Shown here piece by piece: positions 31,460 to 39,379 of a stretch of DNA of 64,000 nucleotides. Below the pieces are notes generated by a model. It saw only the letters and a program-made list of their open reading frames with translations. It was not told where the DNA came from and did not search any database. The translations under genes and the position numbers were made by a program. Origin of the DNA: a virus; IMG/VR virus record IMGVR_UViG_3300043418_000114, positions 124,001-188,000 of that record. One strand, 5' to 3'. Numbering within the stretch: position 1 is the first letter of the stretch; the number at the start of each line of letters is the position of its first letter.

Positions 31460-31659
31460 ACAAATACTTTCACATCGTTTATGTCCACCCCGTAGAGAAC
31501 GGTGAGCCCAACACTTACAAGGTTGTTCTTGAAAAAGAATTTACAACCAAACAGCAGGCAGACAAGTTCATTTTGTTGTTCAACACACCTGATATCAAAT
31601 TATATGTTGAGGCAGTCTATCTAGGCTGTGTCAACGATGAAACCGGAGAACTGGTATGA
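31456..31659 (+). CDS. unrecognised small protein
   Basis: The 67-residue protein (YFHIVYVHPVENGEPNTYKV) is beta-rich and not of the modular family, although it starts in the same GGAG...ATGA junction. It overlaps the next gene by four bases. Confidence 0.55.
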   Translation: MNKYFHIVYVHPVENGEPNTYKVVLEKEFTTKQQADKFILLFNTPDIKLYVEAVYLGCVNDETGELV

Positions 31660-31892
31660 ACGAACGAATTAAACAACTTGCTGAACAGGCTACGACTTAC
31701 ATTGAGCCAACATCAACAAGCGGTGAAGGTTGGATCTTTGACAAAGAAAAGTTCGCCGAGTTGATTGTCAAGGAATGTGCTAAAGTTATCGTGAACGGTG
31801 GTTATTGGTCGGGTGGTCCACTTGGTCCTAAGAGACAATGCACTCCGCCAGAGATTGCTCAAATGATTAAAGAATATTTTGGAGTTGAATGA
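31656..31892 (+). CDS. modular MNERIKEL-type small protein
   Basis: The 78-residue protein has MNERIKQLAEQA, a variable loop, EKFAELIVKECA, a Gly/Pro-rich insert and the tail EYFGVE. Its first 36 bases differ by one base from the genes at 38145 and 38928. Function unknown. Confidence 0.65.
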   Translation: MNERIKQLAEQATTYIEPTSTSGEGWIFDKEKFAELIVKECAKVIVNGGYWSGGPLGPKRQCTPPEIAQMIKEYFGVE

Positions 31893-32098
31893 TGGACGAC
31901 TATAAACATTCAGTAAGTGTAATTCTTGTTGACAACATGAACCGATTACAACGAGGAGAAATCACTAAGCAACAATTACTGGCACTAGTCCACAGTCTAG
32001 AAGCGATTAGCATTGACGAAACGCAGAGCAATTTTTTCAAGTCGTATTATGAACTTTTGGATCAGGTTGAAAAACAACATTTCGGAGTTGAAGAATGA
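31889..32098 (+). CDS. small protein with shared HFGVEE tail
   Basis: The 69-residue protein is helical and lacks the N-terminal and central family motifs, but ends QHFGVEE like the modular family. The tail DNA again supplies GGAG for the next start. Function unknown. Confidence 0.55.
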   Translation: MMDDYKHSVSVILVDNMNRLQRGEITKQQLLALVHSLEAISIDETQSNFFKSYYELLDQVEKQHFGVEE

Positions 32099-32277
32099 CA
32101 CGAGAACAAATGATGGCGTTGTTTGAAAAGTCCTGTGCTAACTGGGGATTTGATTTCACTAAAGATGATACAGGTCCTAATGGAGTAATCTATGCTTCAT
32201 ATGAAACCGGTGTGATGTTTGGCATGTTTGATATAGGCTTTGATACAGCAAAAGAACATTTTGGAGTTAAAGAATGA
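32095..32277 (+). CDS. small protein with shared HFGVKE tail
   Basis: The 60-residue protein (EQMMALFEKSCANWGFDFTK) shares only the C-terminal EHFGVKE with the modular family. ATGA junctions at both ends. Function unknown. Confidence 0.55.
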   Translation: MTREQMMALFEKSCANWGFDFTKDDTGPNGVIYASYETGVMFGMFDIGFDTAKEHFGVKE

Positions 32278-32540
32278 AAACAAATGACGAACTATTTGAT
32301 ATGGTGACAAAACTGGACCATCCTATGGCTCGTAAACTGAAAGAACTACGCATTGAGGCTTTCAAGTTGCCAACCACTAGTGATGCTGAAAAGTTTTTAT
32401 CAGAGTGGAAGAAGAACAACCCCGAAGAAGCAACAGCCATGCGTGAGTTTATCATGAGTATTGAAATTGAATATAAAGAAGGTCGCCGTGAAGTTAAATC
32501 ACAGTTAGGTTACAGTCGCATTGGATTGGGTAATGTATGA
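32274..32540 (+). CDS. unrecognised helical protein
   Basis: The 88-residue protein is charged and helical (DEEATAMREFIMSIEIEYKE-like). It starts in the family-type junction but does not carry family motifs. Function unknown. Confidence 0.55.
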   Translation: MKTNDELFDMVTKLDHPMARKLKELRIEAFKLPTTSDAEKFLSEWKKNNPEEATAMREFIMSIEIEYKEGRREVKSQLGYSRIGLGNV

Positions 32541-32791
32541 ACAAACAACTAATATATGATCTTGCTGTAAAGCATAAGCATATTTGTGGTGAACTACCAT
32601 TGAATGTAGTTGAAGAACTCGCCCTTGTTGGATTGGAACTATTTGCTGAGGTAATTGTTCGGGAATGTATTAAGTCTATTCAATCAGACATGGATCGTGA
32701 GACAATGAACGGAACTATATCTTTAGCAAAACACGCAGGTATGGTATCAGCAAAAACGGTTATCAAAAAACACTTCGGAGTTGAAGAATGA
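32537..32791 (+). CDS. modular-type small protein
   Basis: The 84-residue protein has a diverged N terminus (MNKQLIYDLAVKHKH), a central LFAEVIVRECIKSIQ that corresponds to the family helix, and the tail KKHFGVEE. Function unknown. Confidence 0.55.
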   Translation: MNKQLIYDLAVKHKHICGELPLNVVEELALVGLELFAEVIVRECIKSIQSDMDRETMNGTISLAKHAGMVSAKTVIKKHFGVEE

Positions 32792-32976
32792 CACGGTATT
32801 ATTTGAATCTAAAGTTTAACAACTTAGACAACAGTTTATATACTGATTATCAAGCTGTTATGCAGATTGAAATCATCACTGATGATATCAGTCACGCACA
32901 TTTGCTTGGTCAACGTTGGATGAAGGTCATGGACGCCGATGAATATCAACTGGTAAAAATGTACAAGGTATCGTAA
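32788..32976 (+). CDS. unrecognised small protein
   Basis: The 62-residue protein (RYYLNLKFNNLDNSLYTDYQ) has a ferredoxin-like strand-helix pattern. It follows the family-type junction and overlaps the next ATG by one base. Confidence 0.5.
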   Translation: MTRYYLNLKFNNLDNSLYTDYQAVMQIEIITDDISHAHLLGQRWMKVMDADEYQLVKMYKVS

Positions 32977-33173
32977 TGGAACTGACGATTTCTATAGCCT
33001 TGATTGGTAAGAGTATGCTGTTCGCACTCTTATCGATGCTCTTGGTAATGTTCATTCTGTTTCCAATCAATGATCGCCCAACTAGTCGAGGGCAAGTTAT
33101 TGTTTGGATCATTAGTGAAGTGCTTCTACTCTCCGTGATCTTTGATTTTATTTCTTTTCGAATAGTTGCTTGA
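32976..33173 (+). CDS. two-helix membrane protein
   Basis: The 65-residue protein has two hydrophobic segments (LFALLSMLLVMFILF and VLLLSVIFDFI) around a short polar loop. Its stop lies in the -35 box of the next promoter. Confidence 0.55.
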   Translation: MELTISIALIGKSMLFALLSMLLVMFILFPINDRPTSRGQVIVWIISEVLLLSVIFDFISFRIVA

Positions 33174-33198
33174 CAATAAATGGTTTTGGGTATATAAT
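33170..33198 (+). promoter_or_regulatory. sigma-70 promoter, cassette type
   Basis: TTGACA, 17 bases with TTTTGG, TATAAT, then TCATCCATTGTC and GGAG before the start at 33230. Confidence 0.85.
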
Positions 33199-33229
33199 TC
33201 ATCCATTGTCAAACAAAACGGAGATTATC

Positions 33230-33472
33230 ATGAACAAAGCCAAAGTCACTAAAATTCTTGTTAACTGCAAAGATTTCAACGGTTACAAAAATTGCATCTT
33301 CATGATGAAGTCTGATGATTTCCGTCTGACTAACAGCTACATGGGCAATGTCATTGAGTTTGGCTACACAAAGATTGCTGATGGCAAATTCAACACAAAA
33401 GAACGTAAGTTTGTAACTGATGCTGGTGATACTTACAAAGTCTACCGCGATTGGTCAGCAGAAAAAATTTGA
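33230..33472 (+). CDS. unrecognised small protein
   Basis: The 80-residue protein (KVTKILVNCKDFNGYKNCIF) is beta-rich. The start at 33230 has CGGAG upstream; the longer frame lies in the promoter. It is a single-gene transcription unit followed at once by another cassette promoter. Confidence 0.6.
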   Translation: MNKAKVTKILVNCKDFNGYKNCIFMMKSDDFRLTNSYMGNVIEFGYTKIADGKFNTKERKFVTDAGDTYKVYRDWSAEKI

Positions 33473-33479
33473 AAAATGG

Positions 33480-33508
33480 TTGACAGTAAATAATTTTGGA
33501 CATATAAT
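33480..33508 (+). promoter_or_regulatory. sigma-70 promoter, cassette type
   Basis: TTGACA, 17 bases with TTTTGG, TATAAT, then CAGTCATGTTTAATATACGGAG and the start at 33539. Confidence 0.85.
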
Positions 33509-33538
33509 ACAGTCATGTTTAATATACGGAGAATCAGA

Positions 33539-33742
33539 ATGTCACTCGAAGATGTAGCTCTTGGAATTGTCAACCCATCATTGCAAAATGGCGAAATGGC
33601 TGAATTCGATTATGGCACTTTGTTTTTGCACTGCACTGAAAAGACTAGTCGCAAAGTGTTCTCCGATCTGTTCATTGAATTCAACGGTAAAGTAAAAATC
33701 TCTACTGTTGGTTACGAATACGCAATTGACTTCACCGCTTAA
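33539..33742 (+). CDS. unrecognised small protein
   Basis: The 67-residue protein (SLEDVALGIVNPSLQNGEMA) is acidic and beta-rich in its second half. The ATG at 33539 follows CGGAG; an ATG at 33515 lies within the leader of the cassette. Confidence 0.6.
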   Translation: MSLEDVALGIVNPSLQNGEMAEFDYGTLFLHCTEKTSRKVFSDLFIEFNGKVKISTVGYEYAIDFTA

Positions 33743-33751
33743 GGAATAATC

Positions 33752-34528
33752 ATGCCAGGTTTTATTGACGTTTCTCATATGTCTAATGAAGATGTTCGTC
33801 GCATGGGTCATGCTGATGACTATGATGAAGAATACGTGCCTAGTAAACCATCGTATCCTACGTACACTCGTAGCACATACACTAACAAGCCTCGTGCTAC
33901 TCGCCAAGTTGTCAGCCACAAAGCTGATGATGTATGGTCTGCCTCATGTGCGGCATTCCGTATCAACGGTTCATATGTCAAAGTCGCTGTGGTTGATGAA
34001 CGTGGTCTTAAGACCAACCGTGCAATCATGGATGAACTCTTGCTGGATCCTACTAAGATCACCCAAGAAGATCGTGAACAAGGTGAAGCTGTTCGTCGTT
34101 ATTTTAAAAGCCAGACCTTTAAGATTCTTGAAGGCAGAGACTTGAGCCAGTTTATGCGTAGTGCAATGGAGATTGCAGAGAAGGATAACATCGCTTCGGC
34201 GTATGATATCGCTGTGATCACCAGCTTGCCTGCCACTTATGTTAATGCGGCTAAGCGTGATGGCGTCGATAGTCGTATCAAGTGGGCGCGTGGTGGCTAC
34301 ATTGGTGATGTAGGTCACAAAGTCGAAACTAAGATTGAAATCGTTAAGCGCCTGTGGTCTGAAAAGTATTCCACTTGGTATGTAACTGGTATCAATGAAC
34401 AAGATCAAGTTGTTTTCTTTTCTTTTAAGAAACAAGTTGAAATTGGTGATACAATGACTATCGAAGGCAAAGTCAAATCACAACGTGAAACTTCCACTCA
34501 ACTCTCTCATGTAAAGGTGAAATCATGA
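33752..34528 (+). CDS. unrecognised 258-residue protein
   Basis: An N-terminal Tyr/Pro-rich stretch (about 25-55) precedes a domain with VAVVDERGLKTNRAIMDELL and AIEDNIAS-type helices. The last 70 residues (TKIEIVKRLWSEKYSTWYVT, then VEIGDTMTIEGKVKSQRET) look like an OB-type beta fold, suggesting nucleic acid binding. No family was recognised. It is coupled to a small membrane protein. Confidence 0.6.
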   Translation: MPGFIDVSHMSNEDVRRMGHADDYDEEYVPSKPSYPTYTRSTYTNKPRATRQVVSHKADDVWSASCAAFRINGSYVKVAVVDERGLKTNRAIMDELLLDPTKITQEDREQGEAVRRYFKSQTFKILEGRDLSQFMRSAMEIAEKDNIASAYDIAVITSLPATYVNAAKRDGVDSRIKWARGGYIGDVGHKVETKIEIVKRLWSEKYSTWYVTGINEQDQVVFFSFKKQVEIGDTMTIEGKVKSQRETSTQLSHVKVKS

Positions 34529-34653
34529 AAAACTTTATTCTTGGTACTATTTTTGGCATCGTCATTGCTACTGTCGGATTCGGTGGCATCGCAAAAATGC
34601 TTGACAACGGCATCGAGAAAACAAAAACAATCGCAGTGGAGAGCGCAAAATGA
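34525..34653 (+). CDS. 42-residue conserved-looking membrane peptide
   Basis: The frame from an ATGA overlap encodes MKNFILGTIFGIVIATVGFG followed by a short charged tail. This is a small one-segment protein type common in T4-like phages of aquatic bacteria; role unknown. Confidence 0.6.
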   Translation: MKNFILGTIFGIVIATVGFGGIAKMLDNGIEKTKTIAVESAK

Positions 34654-34865
34654 TCTTCACTAAAGAACAAATTGCACAAGCACTTGATGCACTGCCAAAA
34701 GAAAATCGCCCAGTGATGACTGCGATCATTGGTCAACTTCAGGCTAAACTGTTCGAACTCAAGCACGAAGTAAGCACCGATCCAATTAACAAGCCATTTG
34801 AATTGAATCCAAAGTTTGTTGCCAAGTGTGACGAAATCGGTCGTAGCCGTCGTCAATTTCAATAA
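34650..34865 (+). CDS. unrecognised helical protein
   Basis: The 71-residue protein (FTKEQIAQALDALPKENRPV) is helical with a basic end. ATGA overlap upstream; AAGGAGTTGA follows its stop as the ribosome-binding site of the next gene. Confidence 0.6.
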   Translation: MIFTKEQIAQALDALPKENRPVMTAIIGQLQAKLFELKHEVSTDPINKPFELNPKFVAKCDEIGRSRRQFQ

Positions 34866-34873
34866 GGAGTTGA

Positions 34874-35116
34874 ATGATGAACGAACACACAAAACTACTT
34901 ATTATGAAGGCAGGTGGAATCATTTGTTCCACAGAAGCCACTGGTCACATTGACAAAATTGATTACTTACACTTTGATGCGGAAAAGTTCGCCGAGTTGC
35001 TTGTTAAGGAATGTGCGACCATAGACTTCACTGAAAAATCTAAAGGTAACTTCAATGCCCTGCAAACTAATTGGATTAGTAATATCATCATTGAACACTT
35101 TGAGGACGAAGAATGA
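34874..35116 (+). CDS. modular MNERIKEL-type small protein
   Basis: The 80-residue protein has MNEHTKLLIMKAGG, a variable insert, EKFAELLVKECA and the tail EHFEDEE. The segment before its start is the same GGAGTTGAATGATGAAC string that elsewhere encodes the FGVE tail, but here it is non-coding. Confidence 0.65.
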   Translation: MMNEHTKLLIMKAGGIICSTEATGHIDKIDYLHFDAEKFAELLVKECATIDFTEKSKGNFNALQTNWISNIIIEHFEDEE

Positions 35117-35475
35117 GAACACTTAATAAAACAGGCTTGCTAATTTGTTTAGCATTGGTGTCTGCATCGGCCTTGCTTACTGGTTGCAATGAAAATCGTG
35201 ACCGAACAGTGGGCAACGTTGAATACGAAATCAAAGCTGATGGATGTGTTGTCAAAGCTATTGACAACCCCAAAGGTCCTAACTTCTTCATTGCTAAGTG
35301 CCCAGCGGCTAGCGAAACAACTACTTACCAATACCAACAGGGTAAGACTACACGACCACTGGCAACAGTAGTCACAAGTGACGACCTCCGCAATCAATTA
35401 GCTGAGGTTGAAGCAAAAGAAAAAGCCCTGTCTAAATTGACAGAAACAGAAAAGAAACTTCTAGGAGTACAATGA
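35113..35475 (+). CDS. small lipoprotein
   Basis: The 120-residue protein has a signal with lipobox LLTGC, a periplasmic domain with two Cys (GCVVKAI and AKCPAAS) and a C-terminal charged helix. The pattern is found in T4-like phage envelope proteins. Function unknown. Confidence 0.65.
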   Translation: MRTLNKTGLLICLALVSASALLTGCNENRDRTVGNVEYEIKADGCVVKAIDNPKGPNFFIAKCPAASETTTYQYQQGKTTRPLATVVTSDDLRNQLAEVEAKEKALSKLTETEKKLLGVQ

Positions 35476-35627
35476 TGGAAATCAAATGGTTTATGATTGC
35501 AATGTCAGTGATGTTCGGTGGTGGCATGGCTGCCGCTGGTATTGGTGAATATCAAAAAGGTCAGTGTAAGATTGCTTACGTGCAGTCGAACAAGACTGCC
35601 GAAGAAATCAATCGAATCTGTAAGTGA
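35472..35627 (+). CDS. 51-residue membrane protein
   Basis: The frame from ATG at 35472 (ATGA overlap) gives one hydrophobic segment (WFMIAMSVMFGGGMAAAGIG) followed by a small domain with two Cys (QCKIAYV and INRICK). Possibly an anchored periplasmic partner of the lipoprotein. Confidence 0.55.
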   Translation: MMEIKWFMIAMSVMFGGGMAAAGIGEYQKGQCKIAYVQSNKTAEEINRICK

Positions 35628-35635
35628 AGTGAATC

Positions 35636-36079
35636 ATGGGTCTAGATATGTACGCATACGTTGGTCGTGCTGGACAACGTGAGGAATACTGGGACCAGTA
35701 TGGTGAAGATATTTCCGAGGATAAAAAAGTAAGTAAGCCTCAAGAACTTGCCTACTGGCGTAAACATCCCAATCTTCATGGTTGGATGGAACGACTTTGG
35801 TTGAGAAAGAATGGGTACGCACTTTCAGAAGATCAGCAGTTCATCGAAGGCAAGCAAGCGCCAGACTTCAACGGGGTTGAACTTGAATTGACCTTTGACG
35901 ATATTCTTGCACTTGAGCGTGATATCAATAATGGTAAGATGGCAAAGTTGGGTACTACTGGTTTCTTCTTTGGTAATCCTAGCGATGACCACTACAAAGA
36001 ATATGACCTTAAGTTTTGCATTGATGCTAAGGCAGAATTGTTCCTTGGTCGTAAAGTTTTCTACAATTCAAGTTGGTAG
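35636..36079 (+). CDS. MGLDMY-type conserved phage protein
   Basis: The 147-residue protein begins MGLDMYAYVGRAGQ and has LAYWRKHPNLHGWMERLW and TTGFFFGNPSDD, the pattern of a widespread phage and plasmid protein family of unknown function. GTGA/ATCATG junction upstream. Intact. Confidence 0.65.
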   Translation: MGLDMYAYVGRAGQREEYWDQYGEDISEDKKVSKPQELAYWRKHPNLHGWMERLWLRKNGYALSEDQQFIEGKQAPDFNGVELELTFDDILALERDINNGKMAKLGTTGFFFGNPSDDHYKEYDLKFCIDAKAELFLGRKVFYNSSW

Positions 36080-36106
36080 CAACTAAATACGCTACACAGG
36101 TGCGGC

Positions 36107-36313
36107 ATGCTTAAAAATATAATAATCACAATTCTCGGTCTTTTCATTGTAGTCTTTTGGCTAAAAGAAGAACCAGAGGACATGGTGAGTGATGATCCAA
36201 ATGATGTTACAATTGAATACAAATGTAACGAACTGGATACGTATGAAAGTGTGCCTGTCGAAGTCATCGAAGAATGCAAGAGTCGTGGCTTTGCTGTGCG
36301 CGATACTATTTGA
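36107..36313 (+). CDS. membrane-anchored conserved-looking phage protein
   Basis: The 68-residue protein has an N-terminal anchor (NIIITILGLFIVVFWLK) and a small acidic domain IEYKCNELDTYESVPVEVIE with two Cys, a type I associate with T4-like phages. Its stop lies in the ligase promoter. Confidence 0.6.
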   Translation: MLKNIIITILGLFIVVFWLKEEPEDMVSDDPNDVTIEYKCNELDTYESVPVEVIEECKSRGFAVRDTI

Positions 36314-36338
36314 CATACAACCATCAATCTGATATAAT
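36310..36338 (+). promoter_or_regulatory. sigma-70 promoter for DNA ligase
   Basis: TTGACA, 17 bases, TATAAT, then a short leader with TTAGGAG before the start at 36363. It lacks the TTTGG of the cassette family. Confidence 0.8.
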
Positions 36339-36362
36339 CTATCAATTGATTAGGAGAAACTA

Positions 36363-37712
36363 ATGTCCGCATCGTGGATTCAAAAACTGAATGAGTCTGA
36401 TAGTCGTCTTCACAAAGAGGACGTACTGCAACAAGCACTCGAAGCCGCTACGCTCGGTAGCACAAATTCAATTACTTTCTTGAGCTATCTCAAGTCATGT
36501 TATAACCCATTCTTGACTTTTGGTGTCAAGCAGATTCCTGACACTGTTGGCATCACTGGTGCTGATAATCCCTGGAGTGAATTCAATCAACTCATGATCG
36601 ATCTTGGTCAACGCAAGTTGACTGGACACGCCGCACGTGATGCGATTCTAGAACTGTCAGAGCGTTTTGATTCGGAAGAATGGAACACATTCCTTGCTCC
36701 GGTACTGCGCCGCGACATGCGTTGTGGTATCAGCGAGAAGACTATCAACAAAATCTGTAAAAAGACTGACTACGAAATCCCCGTGTTTGGTTGCCAACTA
36801 GCAACTAACTCGGAAGGTCGTCCTGAAATGAAGGGTATCAAACGACTTGAGCCTAAGTTGGATGGTGTTCGTGCCCTGTTCATGGTCATTCCAAGTGACG
36901 ACGGTGAAGTGACTACAATCTGTTTCAGTCGCAATGGCAAACAGTTTGATAACTTTACTCACATTGAAGATCAACTTCGTACTAACTTCATTAACATTGT
37001 TAATGCATGTAACGGCACTGATCAAGGTCGTGGACTAGTTCATGGCTTTGTTATGGATGGCGAAGTGATCGGCAATACATTCCAAGAATTGATGCGCCAA
37101 GCTCGTCGCAAGAGTGACGTACAAGCTGATGATAGCGTATTCAATATCTTTGATATCGTACCACTAGCTGACTTCCGTCGTGGCTACTGGAATGCTCAAC
37201 TTGAAAAGCGTATCAAGCTCCTCGAAGCTATGCGTACGGTGGTCGACGACATGCCTAACGTTGAACTGTTGCCTCATTTGATGGTCGACTTGAGCACCGC
37301 AGAAGGCCAAGATCAATTGCATCGTTATGCTGTAGATCAAGTCAATGCTGGATTTGAAGGCATCATGATTAAAGAAATGCAATCCCCATATCAGTGCAAG
37401 CGTAGTACTGATTGGATGAAATGGAAGCCTACTATCACTGTTGACCTTGAAGTCATTGGCGTTGAAGAAGGTACTGGTCGTAACGTTGGTCGTCTTGGTG
37501 CACTTGTATGTGCAGGCATTGATGATGGCAAAGAGATTTTCGTAAACGTTGGTAGTGGTCTCAGTGATGCAGACCGAGATGAATTCTGGGCCAATCGTAA
37601 TGTAGTTATTGGTCGCACTGTTGAAATTTTATGTGATGTGATTACACAAAACCAAGATGGTACTTACAGCCTGCGTTTCCCTCGCTTTGTTCGCTTCCGT
37701 GATGACAAGTGA
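36363..37712 (+). CDS. 30: ATP-dependent DNA ligase (T4 gp30-like)
   Basis: The 449-residue protein carries the adenylation motif EPKLDGVR with the reactive K165, then MDGEVIG (motif III), GFEGIMIKE (motif IV) and STDWMKWKP (motif V), and ends in an OB-fold domain. It is somewhat shorter than T4 gp30 (487). It seals nicks left by the polymerase and 5' exonuclease encoded here. It overlaps the next gene by four bases. Confidence 0.93.
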   Translation: MSASWIQKLNESDSRLHKEDVLQQALEAATLGSTNSITFLSYLKSCYNPFLTFGVKQIPDTVGITGADNPWSEFNQLMIDLGQRKLTGHAARDAILELSERFDSEEWNTFLAPVLRRDMRCGISEKTINKICKKTDYEIPVFGCQLATNSEGRPEMKGIKRLEPKLDGVRALFMVIPSDDGEVTTICFSRNGKQFDNFTHIEDQLRTNFINIVNACNGTDQGRGLVHGFVMDGEVIGNTFQELMRQARRKSDVQADDSVFNIFDIVPLADFRRGYWNAQLEKRIKLLEAMRTVVDDMPNVELLPHLMVDLSTAEGQDQLHRYAVDQVNAGFEGIMIKEMQSPYQCKRSTDWMKWKPTITVDLEVIGVEEGTGRNVGRLGALVCAGIDDGKEIFVNVGSGLSDADRDEFWANRNVVIGRTVEILCDVITQNQDGTYSLRFPRFVRFRDDK

Positions 37713-38026
37713 TGTTATACGTTGAATATAAATGGGCCAAACGCCCAGGACGCATGGGAATATTCCACAAGAGCAAACGAGTTGGCGTTAGGTCTAAGTT
37801 TGTTCGTGGAAGTCAACCAGGTCTAGCGCGTTGGAAGATTGCCAATCTAACAGACGAATACAAACCGCATGAATTCTTTGCTATTCTGAGTTTTGATAAT
37901 CTCAGTAATTGGGTTGAGAATAGTCCGCAGTGTAATCCAAGACTACAAGCGGCCTACAATAAACATAGATTCATACGTGGCAATATTGCACATCGTTATA
38001 TTAGACGACTGAGTGGTGAAGAATGA
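37709..38026 (+). CDS. unrecognised basic protein
   Basis: The 105-residue protein is rich in Arg, Lys and aromatic residues (KRPGRMGIFHKSKRVGVRSK) and may bind nucleic acid. It is coupled to the ligase (ATGATG junction). Confidence 0.55.
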   Translation: MMLYVEYKWAKRPGRMGIFHKSKRVGVRSKFVRGSQPGLARWKIANLTDEYKPHEFFAILSFDNLSNWVENSPQCNPRLQAAYNKHRFIRGNIAHRYIRRLSGEE

Positions 38027-38148
38027 CATTAACTAAGATTGAATTAAACAAGGACAATCGCATGTTGCGTATTGGCTTTGGTAAGAATGACGGCAACTGG
38101 TTTGCCCGTGTTGACTTGTGGTGTGTGGGATTTAGGATCATACAATGA
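38023..38148 (+). CDS. 41-residue protein
   Basis: The frame from an ATGA overlap encodes MTLTKIELNKDNRMLRIGFG and a Trp/Phe-rich end. It overlaps the next start by four bases. Short but well embedded. Confidence 0.45.
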   Translation: MTLTKIELNKDNRMLRIGFGKNDGNWFARVDLWCVGFRIIQ

Positions 38149-38180
38149 ACGAACGAATTAAAGAACTTGCTGAACAGGCT
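38145..38180 (+). repeat. 36-base direct repeat, copy 1 of 2 (near copy at 31656)
   Basis: This stretch encodes MNERIKELAEQA and is identical to 38928-38963; 31656-31691 differs by one base. Identity at silent positions points to recent duplication or gene conversion. Confidence 0.85.
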
Positions 38181-38381
38181 TATGAACAACAGCCGCTGAT
38201 GATTGCTAATCCCGAAACATTTGAAATTGAACATAAGATTGGCAACGGTGGAGTTCCTATATATCATAAAGTGTTTAACCAAGAAAAGTTCGCCGAGTTA
38301 ATTGTTCGGGAATGTATTGCTCAATGTAATGATGGTGATAGTCGGTGGTTTATCGCACAACATTTTGGAATTGAAGAATGA
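38145..38381 (+). CDS. modular MNERIKEL-type small protein
   Basis: The 78-residue protein has MNERIKELAEQA, a long variable insert, EKFAELIVRECI and the tail QHFGIEE. Its first 36 bases are identical to those of the gene at 38928. Confidence 0.65.
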   Translation: MNERIKELAEQAYEQQPLMIANPETFEIEHKIGNGGVPIYHKVFNQEKFAELIVRECIAQCNDGDSRWFIAQHFGIEE

Positions 38382-38725
38382 ACGAACGAATTAAAGAACT
38401 AGTAAGACTAGTCCAATCCCTTAAAGATAGATTTTTTGTCAAGCGACCTGTAGATATACTACTAGGTGAGTATTGGGCACAATTAGAAGAATTGTGGAAA
38501 AGTGAACTTATTAATCTGCCCAGGTGTGCCCCGGGTAAACTGTATTACGCCAGTGATATCATAAAATTTATAGAACAAGATGTGGCACCAAAATATGGAT
38601 TTAAATTAATCCGTAAACCAAATGAAACCCACAATGGGTTGTTGAAGGATATACCCTGTTACTGGATTAGATTCAATGACCCCAAGAAGGTAACAAGATT
38701 TACAACAGAGTTCGGAGTTGAATGA
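38378..38725 (+). CDS. chimeric protein with family ends and unrelated middle
   Basis: The 115-residue protein shares MNERIKEL at the start (first 23 bases identical to its neighbours) and EFGVE at the end with the modular family, but the 100 residues between are unrelated and lack the central helix motif. This suggests a foreign segment placed between family ends. Confidence 0.6.
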   Translation: MNERIKELVRLVQSLKDRFFVKRPVDILLGEYWAQLEELWKSELINLPRCAPGKLYYASDIIKFIEQDVAPKYGFKLIRKPNETHNGLLKDIPCYWIRFNDPKKVTRFTTEFGVE

Positions 38726-38931
38726 TGAACGAGCAAACAAGAATTAAGTATTCGTATGTTTCTATTTTACCAGAAGAAATGTCACCATATTCATCTGCGG
38801 TTAGAATAAGTCACAAGGATTCTACTGTTAAAGAATTGTTAGATCAGTTGTGTGTGAATAGTCAGATCAAAGATGAAAATGGTAAAATTGTGAGCAGTAT
38901 TTTCGATATCAATTACGAGGTTATTGAATGA
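38722..38931 (+). CDS. unrecognised small protein
   Basis: The 69-residue protein (RIKYSYVSILPEEMSPYSSA) is not of the modular family except for its MMNEQT start. It overlaps both neighbours by four bases. Confidence 0.55.
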   Translation: MMNEQTRIKYSYVSILPEEMSPYSSAVRISHKDSTVKELLDQLCVNSQIKDENGKIVSSIFDINYEVIE

Positions 38932-38963
38932 ACGAACGAATTAAAGAACTTGCTGAACAGGCT
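38928..38963 (+). repeat. 36-base direct repeat, copy 2 of 2
   Basis: Identical to 38145-38180; see that entry. Confidence 0.85.
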
Positions 38964-39185
38964 GGCTGTGGCTATTTGTATGATTATTCAGCAGACGGAC
39001 ATGCAATGGTTTGTAATGTAAATGACATTGAAAAGTTTGCCGAGTTGCTTGTCAAGGAATGTGCTATGCTTGTCGAGGGATTTATACTTGATCAAGAGGT
39101 AGCTCTTGACGAATATGTTGAATATGAAGCAAGTAGTGTACTTCGAGAACACTTTGAAATAAACAGTGAAAGTAAATCTACATGA
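38928..39185 (+). CDS. modular MNERIKEL-type small protein
   Basis: The 85-residue protein has MNERIKELAEQAG, a variable insert, EKFAELLVKECA and a tail REHFEINSESKST that diverges after HFE. Function unknown. Confidence 0.65.
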   Translation: MNERIKELAEQAGCGYLYDYSADGHAMVCNVNDIEKFAELLVKECAMLVEGFILDQEVALDEYVEYEASSVLREHFEINSESKST

Positions 39186-39379
39186 AAGAATCAGTAAGCC
39201 GTGAAGAACTCTCTGAAATTATCAACCGAGAGTTATTGGCATTTGTCGGGCATCCTAATACCGAAAAGACTAGACAAGCCATCTTTGAAATGATATTATC
39301 TTTAGTTAATAGGTTTCCTGAGAAAATTGATTTGATTCAAGAAATCATACAAGAAGGAATGAAGAATGAATCCACATGA
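39182..39379 (+). CDS. unrecognised helical protein
   Basis: The 65-residue protein (VSREELSEIINRELLAFVGH) is wholly helical. It overlaps the next gene by 14 bases. Confidence 0.55.
   Translation: MKESVSREELSEIINRELLAFVGHPNTEKTRQAIFEMILSLVNRFPEKIDLIQEIIQEGMKNEST

Noticed and set aside
31656-38963. Insertion-sequence or transposon origin for the MNERIKEL repeats
   Set aside because: There are no terminal inverted repeats, target duplications or transposase; the repeats coincide with coding ends and are better explained by duplication or recombination.
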